Assembly: GCF_963422355.1 (NCBI RefSeq)
Contig: NC_085088.1
Coordinates: 1,331,501 to 1,395,500 of the forward strand
Direction: 5' to 3'
Origin: Corticium candelabrum
Lineage: Eukaryota > Porifera > Homoscleromorpha > Homosclerophorida > Plakinidae
DNA length: 64,000 nucleotides
Part shown: piece after piece, positions 52,255 to 64,000 of the stretch
Layout of the letters: every line of letters starts with the position of its first letter
Position numbering within the stretch: position 1 is the first letter of the stretch
Translations under genes and position numbers: made by a program
Notes under the pieces: model-generated
What the model was told of the DNA's origin: nothing
Databases searched by the model: none
What the model saw: the letters and a program-made list of their open reading frames with translations, nothing else

Positions 52255-54142
52255 TCAACTCTGTTTCGCAGTCGTTTCCTTCGTTTTAGCGTTCTGACAA
52301 TAAGGAAGACCAACGACATTAGTTGAAGTGACACATTGATTGTACATATACATTTATTACTTGTCTGTCAGACTGTGATCTGTCACTGTACTCATAATCT
52401 CTCCTATAGCCGCCTCTTCCTCTTGCTCGAGATTGGCCTCTTCCTCGTCCAGAAAACCGCCTTTGTTCTTGACTACCAGAAAAGTGCTCATAATTTTGAT
52501 CGTGATCCCTTGACCAATAGCCTCTGCCCCTTCCTCCCCGTCCTCTACGCCCACCTCTCCCTCGATATCCATAACCACGACGACCGGAACCGCCTCGCCC
52601 ACGTGTACCAGTGACTCCAAATGTCTCTTTGTTCACTGACTGCTCTTCATGCCACGTTTGCCTACATACAACGTGTAATCACAACATCCAACCATGTTTC
52701 AGACATGCAATGCCTAACTCTGACTGTCAACTATTTGACTAGATATTTTATCTCCTTCTCACATTTAATTGTATTCTCTATACATGTACTCACCTGTCAA
52801 CAGAACTGTCAGATGAAAGAGAATCAAAAAATGACTTAGACTTGTTGTAGTACACTGTAGATGAAACAGGCGGCTGTTCATCTACTTCCCCATTCCCATT
52901 CACCTCATGCTCGTCTCCATCGTGATCCTCATCTCCTCCAGTCCATCCCTTTTCAACAGCCAATTGTGCCATCTGTCTTTGCACTTCCTCCTCAACTTCT
53001 TCCTTATTAAACCTCGCATTAGAACTCTCAAAGTCAAACTCTATGTCATATTTCTTTGGATGAGCTGACGTAGCAGCACTGCCAGATGCTCCTCGATTCC
53101 TTGGCCTAACAGAATACACATGAGATCCACTTGATTGTCGACCTCTGTTCACTACATGTTACACAAAACTGACTAAAACATTCCACCATTCTGTAATGAT
53201 AATGATTACCTGATGGTGCAAATGACCGTCCTCGTTTTGCTACTTTCTTCTGCTCTTTCTCTGTAGATGCCTCACGTACAGCCACTCCACCAGACTTAGA
53301 CTCATCTGCCCTTGTCTTAACATCTGATTTTGGAACATCTGCAGCAGTCACAGCAGCAGATGGCTCTACAACTTGTGTGTTGGCAGCAGCACTAACTTCA
53401 GCCTGTTGACGAGAAAGAGATGTTTCTGGTGGTAGCTGACCTGGCAATGCTGCATCACAATATGATTGCATAGCCTCAAAAGCACTGGGTCCACCACTAA
53501 ACGGACCAAGATAACCACCTGATGCCACTGCAGCACTAACAGGTGCAGATTGCTACCAACAAAACAGAAATTCCACCAAAAAAAGTCACTAACCACGCGA
53601 TAACATTTTAGATAAACAAGCATCCACACTTGCAAACACTTACATTTACTCATACCTACTGAAAACATGCAATACTTAATTACACAAAAATGTACTGAAA
53701 TGATGCAACTCATCACAGACTCTACATCATCACGAGCCTCCTTCACTACCGACACCGTGTGACGTAAGACGTTCGGTTACGTCGCCTACCGATACGATAG
53801 CAGGATCGACGGGTGGCTTGTTCGGCTCGCGTTCCTTTGGCGGCTCGGACACCGTCAGGTCTTGAATGTCGGTGGCACGAAACACAATGTAGTCGTAGAT
53901 TTCATCACGAGGTGCCAGCGCTCTCTCTACCGGTCTGTCTTCGGTTCCGCAAGATCTGACTGGTTCAAGAACACGAGGCGTGAGAAGAGCGTTGGTTAGC
54001 ACCTGTTTACTGTGCAAATACCTTGAGAGAGAGCGACTGTGCTCTTGGTTGGATCGACGGCGTAGAGGTAGCCTTCATAGCGTATTTGTGCCTTTGAGAT
54101 GAGACTTATGCGGCTGCCAATGTACGGCCCTGGGCCGCTCAT
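52255..54142 (-). CDS. LSM14: LSM14 (RAP55/Scd6/Trailer hitch family) P-body protein
   Basis: The start ATG at 54142-54140 opens the N-terminal Lsm domain: [20 protein letters not shown], then [20 protein letters not shown] and [14 protein letters not shown] after the first intron. A disordered A/S/P-rich region follows (about 53550-53220). The FDF box ([18 protein letters not shown], about 53040), FFD box ([14 protein letters not shown], about 52820) and TFG box (NKETFGVTG, about 52610) come next, then an RGG-rich tail (52370-52600). All are in family order. These motifs bind DDX6 and 4E-T in translational repression (family knowledge). The 3' end is ambiguous. Splicing at CAA|GTAATA to an acceptor near 52294 gives a tail [12 protein letters not shown] and stop at 52255; read-through instead stops at 52319. 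It is divergent from NUTF2. Confidence 0.92.
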
Positions 54143-54400
54143 CACGTCAAGCGCAGGATGCCTGCTGTAGCTAGCGATTCAGATTGAGACAGTGAGTTGT
54201 CAAGAGTTGCCGCGGTACGCATGCGCAAATAAGCAAACGGCAGGTATGACTTTTTTTAGAAAATAGATTGTAATAGAAAAAATCTCGACGGCGAGTTTAT
54301 TTCAGAGATCACAAATCGAAAACCGACAAGGACAGACGCGAAAGACTACCACTCAAACTGGCAGTAAATTACCAGTGCGCATGCGCGTGAAAGCAAAAAT
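54143..54400. promoter_or_regulatory. Bidirectional promoter of LSM14 and NUTF2 with two NRF1-like sites
   Basis: 258 bp separate the divergent ATGs. ACGCATGCGCAA lies at 54217-54228 and the palindromic TGCGCATGCGCG at 54376-54387. The second is a full match to the NRF1 consensus (YGCGCAYGCGCR) and sits 14 bp upstream of the NUTF2 ATG, so it may be in the 5' UTR. Function is inferred. Confidence 0.6.
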
Positions 54401-56987
54401 ATGGCGGAGTCATCATTCAAGGGCATCGCGGGGCAGTTCGTTACATCGTACTATCAGATTTTCGACGCTGACAGAAGTCAACTAGGACAATTCTATGTAA
54501 GTCTAACAAGCTACGATTTTTGGGTATTTTTCTCGCTCGCATGCATTGCGTCAAATTCTCGAAACGTGTTTCTCTTTTCCGTCACTTTAGCGGCTAGATT
54601 CGAAGCTGTCGTTTGAAGGAGACGAACGACAAGGTGCAGCCAATATATTGGAGAAACTAATGGTTAGCGTTGCCGTTTGGTGAGCCATACAAGTAGAGTG
54701 GCACTTTTTCTTGCAGTCGTTGCCGTTTCAAGTTGTTCAACACGTCGGCACAACTGTGGACGCTCAACTGTTGGACGGCTATGGATTGTTAATATTCGTT
54801 CTTGGACAGTTAAAGGTGAGCGGTATATAATGAGGATTTCTGTTGCTATGACAATATTGAACACATAAGTGTAACGTTTCCGTGCACCTCGAGGCTAAGG
54901 TATTAGTAGTCAGTGTTATGGTTTTTCTATCGGATTGTGTCCTTTGTGATATCGGGTCTGTACTGATTTAATGCGATTAGTTTTTATATTGACAACCCGA
55001 GTATCGAGGTTGTAATGTCTCAGACGTGTTTGTGTGTCTGTCTGTAAATACAGTATCTCTTGAACGGCTGAACTTATCAATATAATGAGTTTGAAAATGG
55101 GCACTCAGGGTCTAGACTTTAGCATTCTGGACAACTTTAACGGTCTGGACAAGGTCTTGTCATCGTCTTCTTAGGGAAGTCGGTGCTGTCATCAGTAGAT
55201 GACTCTTACAACTCTGAATTGTTGTCGCTTGAGTTGATGAAGACAGCATGTTTATAAAAGGTGTCTTTAGAAGGTAGTTGCTATTGTCTTTTGAGTTTGA
55301 GCATTTAGAGGGCAGAGTTATGATTATTACTTGATGACTTAAGCCCTGTCCACACTAGACCAGAATGGATTGCGATCCAATCGGGATAGCGAGCGTCCAC
55401 ACTGCACTTGAAAACGATACCTCCGCCTCATTTTCGATATCACGTGACTGATGACCGATGTGTACGTGTGGCTCCTTTGCTTGTGGAAAGCGCTGATATA
55501 GCGACATAGGGTGAGCGAGAACAAAGACGAGTGAGGAGTGTTAGATGTTCCGACTACACGCGTAGCATATGTGGATTGGATTTATCGCGATCCAGTTGCC
55601 AGTGTGGACAGGCCTTTTTTACATATAACATGGATTTATGGTTGGCACGTGGGCAGAGGCGTAGCGTGACCTCTAGAAATGCCACGGGACACGCCCACTT
55701 TTAGTGGCTTGTTATTGACTGATAGGTGGCATATCCAGACTGGAAAAAGGGTGGTGTATATATACTATATACAGCTTTGGTCCTCACATGTATTTACAGT
55801 CCATAATTTTATGACCACGACTACAAATGAAGGGGGCTATAGCCCAGCCCAGCCCATGCTACACTATGCCCCTGATGTGAGTTATGCAATCCCATCATAG
55901 ATGGCCTCTCTTTTTTAGTAACTAGAGTTAAGTGTAACATACATGTATTAATTAACACTAGTACTTGAACCTGTGTTTACACTGGCTCTTCCACAGCTAT
56001 GAGCCTTCTAAAAACTATGATAGGATTGGTGCGAGAATTACCAATTTAGATGCACACTTTTTTAAGTGTGCTACTTGTAAATTTATCTAAAATCGTACAA
56101 AGTGACTGTTGTATCATGTGACTACAAAGTCCACAAATAGAAAGTCTGTAGTCGTCAGAGTACAGTAACAAAAGAAATCACATATGGGACATAAATATCA
56201 CTTATGGTTACACAATGTTGAGTTCCCGTATAAAGTTGTAGGTCATGGAAGCGATTGATTTCGCAATAGCAGTTGCAGACAGGTAAGTTCTGTTGTTTAC
56301 TTCGAACAAGACCTGGCAATTACAAACAAGAATTACACAATTCTGGTAAAGCCTCTTTCATGAGTGTTTTGTGGATGTGATTGGCATTTCATTTGTTGTC
56401 TCTGGTTGCCATGTATGATCAATAGCAAATACTGCTCCATGATTTGCCGCATTGAGGGCGTGGCACATTCCTGAGCATGACAGACATAGTCCATCACACA
56501 TGCACATATTTACCCTGCAGACCAGAAGTACTGTACCCCCTTTACGTTTGAGTATGCTACTCACCAAGTCTCATGACGTTTACAGTCTCGTAATGTTTAC
56601 AGTCTCGTTTCTTATGGCTTGTAGCTGAAATTATTAGTTAGGAACTTGTGTTCATGTTTCATACTTCATTTTTCTCTGCTCTGTGATACACTAGTTTGTA
56701 TGTACAGAAGACCTTACCACATCGTCATCCATTGAAGTCTCCATTTTGACCGAGTTATGCATTGATTGACCTTTCACATGAAGCATGCTAGTACGCAGCA
56801 ATTGTGTGTTGCATGTGGCTATACTTTTGCTTTCTAATCTGTTTGGATAATGTCTGTATGTTGTGTCTGATTTCAGACTGATGACGATCCACCACACATG
56901 TTCTCACAAACATTCGTTCTGAAACAATTCGGAGACTCACTGTTCATAACAAACGAAATTTTTCGGCTCGGACTGCATCACCAGTAA
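54401..56987 (+). CDS. NUTF2: NUTF2/NTF2: nuclear import carrier for Ran-GDP
   Basis: Four exons: 54401-54496, 54591-54662, 54717-54815 and 56877-56987, with stop TAA at 56985-56987. They give about 125 residues, the usual NTF2 length. The N-terminus FKGIAGQFVTSYYQIFDADR and SQLGQFY match the family. Then come RLDSKLSFEGDERQGAANIL, SLPFQVVQHVGTTVDAQLLD and the last exon MFSQTFVLKQFGDSLFITNE with IFRLGLHHQ. NTF2 homodimers bind RanGDP and FG-nucleoporins and return Ran to the nucleus (family knowledge). The third intron (54816-56876) is the long one and carries a MITE at 55341. The gene shares a promoter region with LSM14 and is convergent with the RNF213-like gene. Confidence 0.93.
55341..55615. 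mobile_element. MITE-like element with GCCCTGTCCACACT inverted ends
   Basis: The left end reads AGCCCTGTCCACACTAGACC. The reverse complement of the right end reads AGGCCTGTCCACACTGGCAA. Further in, GATTGCGATCC on the left pairs with GGATCGCGATAAATCC-type sequence on the right. About 275 bp long, non-coding, in NUTF2 intron 3. Target duplication is unclear (TTA on the left, TTT/TTA on the right), so a PIF/Harbinger-like origin is only a guess. Confidence 0.62.
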
Positions 56988-57288
56988 ACTTAGTTGTTGT
57001 TAATGTTGAGTGGTGAGAAGGAACTGACTCATTCATTCTCAGACCTTAGGCTGTTTCTTGCATGGTTAGTGCATTGATCTGTGTCCTTACGTATTCTTTG
57101 AACATTTCAAAATAGTTTTGGCATCTAGCAAAGTACTCATAAAAATGCAGACAAAATCAATACTAGCACAATCATTGTTCTACATAGTTGTGTACATGTT
57201 GTGTACATGTAGTAGGGTGTTGGATCCACGAACACATGAGTTAGGAGGCATCATTTCTGGACCTGTATATCTGTAGTATTTATGTATG

Positions 57289-57795
57289 CTGTATTTCTTC
57301 GATTAAGAACCCTGAGTTACTATCTTTTCAATCACTTGAGACCCTGGGTTAATATTTGAGCATGGGTTTCTATTCTTTCAACCATTTAGGAGAACAAACA
57401 AGCACCAGTTTAATGCATCTGTCAATGCAAGATGCAAATCTGTTTACCAAGTATTTCAACAATTTTTGCTCCTCCTGTTATGTCGTCGTATGAATCTTCT
57501 CATTGATCGCCGTGAACTTACACTTCCACTGTCGAGTGTTTTGTCTGTCCACTTTGTACTTGAGAGACACTACTTGAATGGATGTCCTTTCTGCTTTCAA
57601 TGATGTGTCTCGTTTCTGCTCTAAAGTGAACGTTTCTTGCATGACACCATTGTTAGAGAGCTTCTGGAACACGTGGTAGCCTCAGAGCTCTGACCATACG
57701 ATGGGTTACTATTCAAGCATGAGTTACTATTTTTTCAATCACTCTAGACCCTGGGTTGCTATTCGAGCATGGGTTTTTATTTCAAAGAAATACGG
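57289..57795. mobile_element. 507-bp inverted-repeat element with GTATTTCTT ends and internal repeats
   Basis: The left end reads CTGTATTTCTTCGATTAAGA and the reverse complement of the right end CCGTATTTCTTTGAAATAAA. Inside each end are related blocks (ACCCTGGGTT..TATT and GAGCATGGGTTTCTATT) in direct orientation. The end motif is shared with the 130-bp element at 14473-14602. A minus frame of 65 codons inside it shows no recognisable family. Confidence 0.6.
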
Positions 57796-57880
57796 TATAT
57801 TATATGGATATTGACATGATACAAGCAAGGTCTATTATGTAATAGAACAGAAAGGCATTGTACATCAACTAGATAATCAC

Positions 57881-57883
<3 letters not shown>

Positions 57884-57957
<74 letters not shown>
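57884..57957. repeat. (CA)n microsatellite
   Basis: About 37 perfect CA units directly left of the dispersed repeat copy 2. Confidence 0.95.
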
Positions 57958-57958
<1 letters not shown>

Positions 57959-57974
57959 TGCTGTCGATACATAC

Positions 57975-58660
57975 TTAGGGTTTTCCCTAGGCAACTTCCA
58001 ACTCACGTACGAGCTGTTTAGTTTGCATTCATAAATTTTTTAGCGTGATTGGAATGTAACAGCGACAGGGACCTCCATACTGGAGACCTCTCTGAAATGA
58101 ACCATAGGATGAAATGACCCGTAATTCGTAAGACTTAATTAATAATTGTCTCAATTTGTCCAAAGCAATCATTGAATGAAATGTAAGGGTTTCACGTCAA
58201 GTAAATGCGGCATCAAATAAACATGGTTTATTTGAAGTTTAATAAAATCGGGTTTGAATCAGTCATCTACCTGTTAGAGTCCGTTCAGAAAATGGTGAGC
58301 CCTATGGGTAGCTTTGTTTGAAGCTAAGGCCAATTAAGGTCACAACAAGCTTGGTTTCTGTCGGTATTCTCTGTTGCAAGCGTGCCAGCGACAGGAAGCA
58401 AGTCCTAGCGCAGTAGTCAGGATATATAGATACCATTGCTCTGTTTAGAGATCTGGCCCCTCCTAATCACGTACTTTTGAATGATCTATCAACAATGTAG
58501 GTGCTCTACTTCTCTAGATCTGGAAATTTTCCCATGGCCTCTCCTTTCTTTGAATGGACTTTAGTACCTGTGACACAAGCACACCTGGTTCAGACAATGG
58601 GCTTGCGTACAGGGAGGCCAAACTTACATACACGTATGCATAAAATGTATTGTAGGAAAG
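57975..58660 (+). repeat. Dispersed repeat family (copy 2)
   Basis: It matches 30510-31045 in the same orientation in two blocks. Shared strings include GGGTTTTCCCTAGGCAACTT (related to copy 1), TCCAAAGCAATCATTGAATG, TGCGGCATCAAATA and ACGTATGCATAAAATGTATT. The middle (58275-58560) is unique to this copy, while copy 1 has a MITE in the corresponding place. Confidence 0.75.
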
Positions 58661-58821
58661 CACTGCATACTAAATGATTGATATTAAAAACCAGTAACAA
58701 CAACCACTTGCTACTTCCTTCCATACTTGAAACCACTTGCATAAAATGAACATAAAAACATTAATCAATGATGAAAACCCTTTCAACAACCCACACACTA
58801 TTTAGTGCAATACAGCAACAG

Positions 58822-61800
58822 TCACTGCTTCTTTTCCTGTTTAATGATGCTCATAATCTTGGAGCAGTGGAGTGCTTTGACCCCTAGATCTTTGAGAGCA
58901 TCTTTGTCAAGTTCCTGAAACATGGCACCACCGATCCCATTTCCTTTGAATGATTCTACATACTCACTCAACCCATGCTCCTCCAATAACCGTGCAACAT
59001 CATCAACAGTCATAGAACTTAAGTCTACATTAGTACCAATAACATTAAATTATTCAGATCAACTTTAAGAACAAGCAACACAAACAATACCTTTCTCTTT
59101 CTCAGCCTGAAGTTGTTGCATCAAACTCTTTCTTTGATCTGGACTGAAGTTCTCTAGTAGTTTGCTCACATCCACTGCATATAATAACATCATCACCAGA
59201 AACGTAAACCCAAATAGTTAAAAAAACTCTTACATGTTCCTGTTTCTCCCGTTGCTTCTGTTGAGCGAGATTCTTCTGCAGCTTCTGCAAGTAGCAATTC
59301 TAACTGTTTGTTACCCATTCTATTGCCAGCAATATTAATAGGTTTGCTAGCTTCATGTACAAGCTGTTCATCTACAAATTCAATTTCTTCCCATTCACTG
59401 CTTGAAGATTCAGATGACTCAACTGTTTTCACAGTGTTCTCATCTCCATCTTCTATGGTAGAACTAGTGTCCAACAACTCGTTAGACTCAGATACAACAA
59501 TAGGCCGAAGTGTAGGAATTGCAGTTTTCATAGCATCATCATCATCATCTGGTTCAAACTCACTGTCTTCATCATCTCTATCATCTGGTGATGCAGACAT
59601 GGTATCTGAACAAACACCTGGCCTTTCAAACCACAGTGGATTATACAATCTACCCTTGCCACCCAGTTCAATAAATGGCACTTGTGACACCATAGATGCT
59701 GATTTAGGCTGAGATCTGTGATCAAGCTGTGGGAATTCCTTTGGTAAAGACAAGACTACATCGGACCAGCGATAATTATTGCCATCATCACGCTGAGCAT
59801 TGCCTTCCTGCAGTGCTAAAACCCTAACATAATACAGTGTGTGACATTGTACAGCAAGCTGCTATAACTTTATGACAAAAGCACCTTTTTATGGCCAGTC
59901 GAAGATGCATGTAGTGTTCTACTCTGACCTCTTCTGGCAACAAGCAAACAGGAAGTTCATCCAAATCATAAAACTTAGTTTGAACTAAGTAATGAGCCAT
60001 ACTACTCTCTGATCAGCAAATAGAAAGTGAAATGTACACCAACCAATATACAAATGTATGATACCCTTTGAGTGTTGCTCAAGATCATGTTCAGAATGGA
60101 GAAGTGTCTGATCAAAGACTCTAATGTGTTCCACAACTGCTGATGTTTTGCCTCTCTCTAGATGCAGGCAATATACATGTACCAGCACTGAGATGTGTGA
60201 ACAACAGTACAGATATGTTCACCTGCATAAGCTGTAGGCAGGTTGTTGATTCTTTCTATGGCTGAGTCAGACAGTGGACTTTTAAGTGTTAAAGGAAGGT
60301 GGGCGAACTCGTACTCTCCATCACACAGCTTTGAAGACAACATACTAAGTGTTTCATAGAGTTCAGACATAGAAGTATGAAGCACAGCTTCACGCTGGCG
60401 ATCATCCAGCAGGCTAAAACATAACATCATATGTATACACACTGATTGGTCCACAATGTCTGTCGATGACTACAGCCATACCATGGAAATCCAATTCTTG
60501 ATCCCAATTCTGGATTCCAAGCAGATTCATTGTACACTTGATCCAGTAAGAAGTTGCCAATAGTCATTTGTGCTAGCTGTTCACACTTTGCACTCAATGC
60601 TTCTTTGCCACTTGATTCCGCCTCCATGATAGCCTACAAAACAGAAGTTCTGCTCTTACATCAACACTATGTCTAACTCCAACTGCTAAGCACCTGAGAA
60701 AGGTGACCGGCAACAGCCCTAAGAGCTTTGATCACATCACCAAAGCCGCTGTAATTCAGATTATGAAAAACAATATTAATTTCTTTCTTCTGAGATACCG
60801 ATAATTGGCTCTATATGCAATATTCAGTCAATAAACGCAAATCTAGGTGTCCATAGCACAATTTGTCTCAGACCTTAAATGACATTGGAAGTTCACCCTC
60901 TAGAGTAAGTAAGTCAATATGGACATCAATGCTATGAACAAAATTCTACAGTCTTAAAACTCAATGACATGCTATTAATTAAAACTTACTTGTCAGAGGA
61001 TCTCAACACAGAATGCAGCTGCACAGCCTTCTCTTGTCGATAATGGAATACGATACGACTTTGTGATGGATCAATGATAAATGGCTTTCCAGCAATAAAC
61101 TGTGTCACAACATCTTGCTGTAGTCTGTGAAAATCAAACATTGTGTTTGTTTTAAAATTGTATCTTCCTAACAAGCTAGCAATAAGATCAGCAGGTGTTC
61201 CTTCTTCCTCCATAATTCCAGCACCAGGCACATATAAATGGTGCCTACAGATGATCTTCATTAGCTCTGCTCCAGGCTCCTCACTCGATGACTCAACCTC
61301 TCTTCTATAGCACACAAATAAACAAACAAACAAGCTATATTTTAATAAACAGTTTCAACCCAAAGTTGCCACTCTGACTTTAAATATTGTTGCAGCTCTT
61401 CTGGAGTGATGTCTCCCATCAAGCAGTTATGAAATTGCAATTCAAGGACACTAACTTTTCTTTCGTTTGGTAGCATAAATTTTGAAGATGAAGATGTACA
61501 GTTTTTTGCAAGAAAATGATCAGCTGTCATCACTGCTTGCATAAAGTCATTCTGAGTAGTAACCTAAAATTAGACATATATTATCATCCCTATTGCTAGA
61601 AGGCTTATCAGTAGCTGGAGCACAAACCAAAGTTTTGATAACAACAAAAAGAGCATCCGGACCACCTTCCTCCTCTATTGTGTCACTCAGCAGTTGTGCT
61701 AGTTTTGTTTCCTTTTTACTGATCGGTTGTAGATCATTCTGTCGGTACACTTGCAAACAAGCTCCTTGACCGATAACTCCACCACTCAGTTCAACAAACT

Positions 61801-64000
61801 TGTTGTAGTTTTCTGCAAGCAGTGATGGTACATTTCATAATGATAAGAGTTAACTAATATCTACAACTGTATAACTAGCCTTGCACTCTTGCAAACAGTC
61901 TTTGAATGTAGGCTGCGTAATTTCTGCTGTAACGATTAGCAAGTCGTTCCACAACATCCCCAATAGACAGTTCACATGCCTGTTTCATTGTCACCAGATG
62001 AGAAAGCTGTTGATGCAACCACACATAAAACTCGACTAAATCTGGCAAGAGAAGTCCACCAATACGCAGTCGTTGCTTTTCTCTGACAAATTTAGAAAGA
62101 ACAGACAACTCCTCAGAGGCACTTACACAACTAGCCCCTTGTATGTGTTCAAGGCTGTGCAAAAAGTCTTTGTATGTAGGCTGCACAGGGTAAGTGGCTG
62201 AGAATCGTCTACAATTTTTTAATACACTTGAGATTAAACATACACATGCAAACAGGCAAATGTCACAGCAGATAGCTAGTACCTAATAGACATCAAAAAA
62301 GGATGTTGTTGCCAGATTTTCTCATCGGTAGTCTGCAAATTTACCACTATTAAATTCCATAACAAATACGATTCAGTGCTACAATGAAACCATACAGTTT
62401 TGTCTTCACACTGTTGCAAAACTGGCTGGAAGACGTTCTTGTGAAATACTTTCTCGTACAGTTCCAGACCCTCCAAATTAGTAAACACTGTGCCACAGAG
62501 AGGTGAATTGGTCCTTTGTGCTACCTATGAAAACACATTAACGTTGGCACTTGACAATGCACATGTGACAAAGAATGTCAAACTTCATAGAATTTATGTA
62601 AAGCTAATGTAACAAATAGAGTCCTTTCTTCATCAGAGAAATTCAGGTTGTTTCTCATTAGCATCCACATTGTTTTTACTTGGGAGAGACAGTAGTGACG
62701 TACAGACTGCCACTCGGAGATCACAGCACCTGACATATGCACCAGTAGATTCAGTGTTATTCAACTACTAGCTGCAAGACTTAAATTAACCTTTGATCGC
62801 GTGCTGAGCATCACATTGAGTCAACAGTGACAAACAAAATGAACCAAAGTTGATCCAAAGCAAGAGATAAAGAGAATGGAGGTTTAATGGGCCTTTCTGA
62901 CCACGAACTTCATAATCAGTTCGCCCCCAAAAGCCATCAGCAGTCAGCTCACAGCCACAGTCATACAAAAGCCCATCACGTTTCACAACATTAGGGTACT
63001 AAAAAATATAAACTCTAGCTTAACTTAATTATCATGATACACACTTTAGTGTAGTACACCATACCAAATTTCCAGTGACATATGTTCCCTCTAAAGCATC
63101 AGGTCTGAACACATGAGTCCAAACATGAGTTGAGCCTGCTGGAAGGCTCACGACGACTGCAGCAAGAAAAGCAAGAGCTCGTCTTAGATCAACATCAGAG
63201 GAATCTAGAATTAGTCACATCATATTAGCTGATACACCATAACACACTTACATAATTCAATTGCCTTGTGTGTCAATGTTAGCTGGACAGAACAGATCCC
63301 AAAGAGGATCTCTGTCTGCTGTATCCTTATCCCTATGTTTCACATGTCGTCTAACATTAGTACCATGTAGTTCAAGTCTCACTTCATCAGAATTTATAGG
63401 ATTGGAAGGTTCAGGACAACACACCATAGTCTTTGGAGCAGCAAAGCATGCCAATAAACAGCACTTTTGTTCATCCAAATCAATGCACTTAAGGACAAAC
63501 ACTTTCTCAGCTAAGCACTGACTTGAAATCTTAACAATAAGATAATCAACAATCATTAAACAGACAACAATGTACACAGTGCAAACCTTCTTTTCATACA
63601 GCTGATAGTAAACAGCTAAACAAAACATCATCCGCAGATGTGCACTGTGTTCTTTGCCTTTGCATGCTTCACTTCTGCCAGGAACATACAAGTCACATTA
63701 CTACACCAACTGTTGGTATAACGACTCACTTGCAAAAGCTACAAAGCTCATCAACAGCAACATCTTCACGCTTGGTGTCTCCCTTTAATGCAGCTTGTGC
63801 TACAACATCCACAAGATCTTTAACCTGCTTGTACAATGTTAACTGAAAAATTTCATCTGAACTGTCGCCCAACATAAATGGCAATAACTGAGATTGCCTT
63901 CTCGGTTTTTCCTGCACAAGCAACATGCAACTGCATAAAACAAATCAAGAATCCAAGTACGTCACACCTTGAGCTGATTGAACACATCCAACATCCAAGG
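58822..64000 (-). CDS. RNF213 (mysterin)-like giant protein, C-terminal part, with terminal SAM domain (partial)
   Basis: About 20 exons are visible; the 5' part lies beyond the window. Reading from the right edge: DVFNQLK at 63968-64000, a Cys/His-containing segment (ELCSFC, SEACKGKEHSAHLRMMFCLA), then LRRALAFLAAVVVSLPAG and FRPDALEGTYVTGNL (about 63080-63180). A helical region follows (LLLPDLVEFYVWLHQQLSHL near 62020), then FDFHRLQQDVVTQFIAGKPF near 61110 and DLDELPVCLLPEEV near 59940. The FDFHRLQQDVV..F..GKP motif and its order match what I recall of the RNF213 C-terminal tail. Beyond that tail come an acidic stretch (FEPDDDDDA, about 59550) and a SAM domain (MTVDDVARLLEEHGLSEYVE to SKIMSIIKQEKKQ, 58825-59013). 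RNF213 is an AAA+ ubiquitin ligase active on lipid droplets and intracellular microbes. The RZ-type finger expected near 62900-63100 is not evident. Assignment is from remembered motifs, hence moderate confidence. Confidence 0.62.

Larger units (their letters stand above)
56988..58821. other. Convergent intergenic region between NUTF2 and the RNF213-like gene
   Basis: This holds the two 3' UTRs, an inverted-repeat element (57289-57795), a (CA)n tract (57884-57957) and copy 2 of the dispersed repeat (57975-58660). No gene is supported; the 65-codon minus frame at 57478-57672 lies wholly inside the inverted-repeat element. Confidence 0.7.

Noticed and set aside
52319..52372. LSM14 C-terminal read-through tail [13 protein letters not shown]
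   Set aside because: It follows a good donor (CAA|GTAATA) and looks intronic; the spliced tail ending at 52255 is preferred, though not proven.

Overview
This is a eukaryotic nuclear window from an animal. It carries intron-rich orthologues of conserved metazoan genes (NSMAF, ENY2, GOT2, CNOT1, TAF4, LSM14, NUTF2 and an RNF213-like gene). Exons are mostly 50-200 bp, with GT...AG introns that are often only 40-150 bp long. The compact genes, the invertebrate-like divergence of the proteins and the mass of (CA)n and (TCTG)n microsatellites suggest an early-branching invertebrate such as a sponge. That is an inference; no species is identifiable from the sequence alone.

Layout, left to right. 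1-259 (-): first exon of a secreted or membrane protein that runs off the left edge. 1047-12597 (+): NSMAF/FAN (BEACH-WD40), whose third intron holds a 3.3 kb decayed retrotransposon. 12707-15034 (-): ENY2, tail-to-tail with NSMAF and head-to-head with GOT2. 15082-18471 (+): mitochondrial aspartate aminotransferase GOT2. 20061-46107 (-): CNOT1, the CCR4-NOT scaffold, with about 55 exons over 26 kb and introns full of repeats. 46613-51898 (-): TAF4 of TFIID. 52255-54142 (-): LSM14, divergent from NUTF2 at 54401-56987 (+). 58822-64000 (-): 3' portion of an RNF213-like giant gene ending in a SAM domain; it continues past the right edge.

Several of the genes act in mRNA production and fate: TAF4 and ENY2 in transcription and export, NUTF2 in nuclear import of Ran, CNOT1 in deadenylation, LSM14 in P-bodies. 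They are not an operon-like system. The more connected signal is in the promoters: CNOT1, ENY2/GOT2 and LSM14/NUTF2 all carry an NRF1-like GCATGCGC motif close to their start codons.

The most unusual content is the mobile DNA. A family of RT elements with an R2-type architecture (N-terminal zinc fingers, C-terminal zinc knuckle plus restriction-like endonuclease) sits inside (TCTG)n arrays in a fixed orientation, with a near-complete copy and two 5'-truncated copies visible. A second group of truncated copies sits in the same microsatellite in the opposite orientation and shares a common 3' terminus. A tRNA-derived SINE sits in (CA)n arrays. Several MITE-like inverted-repeat elements are also present. 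No CRISPR array, bacterial gene or functional tRNA/rRNA gene was seen.
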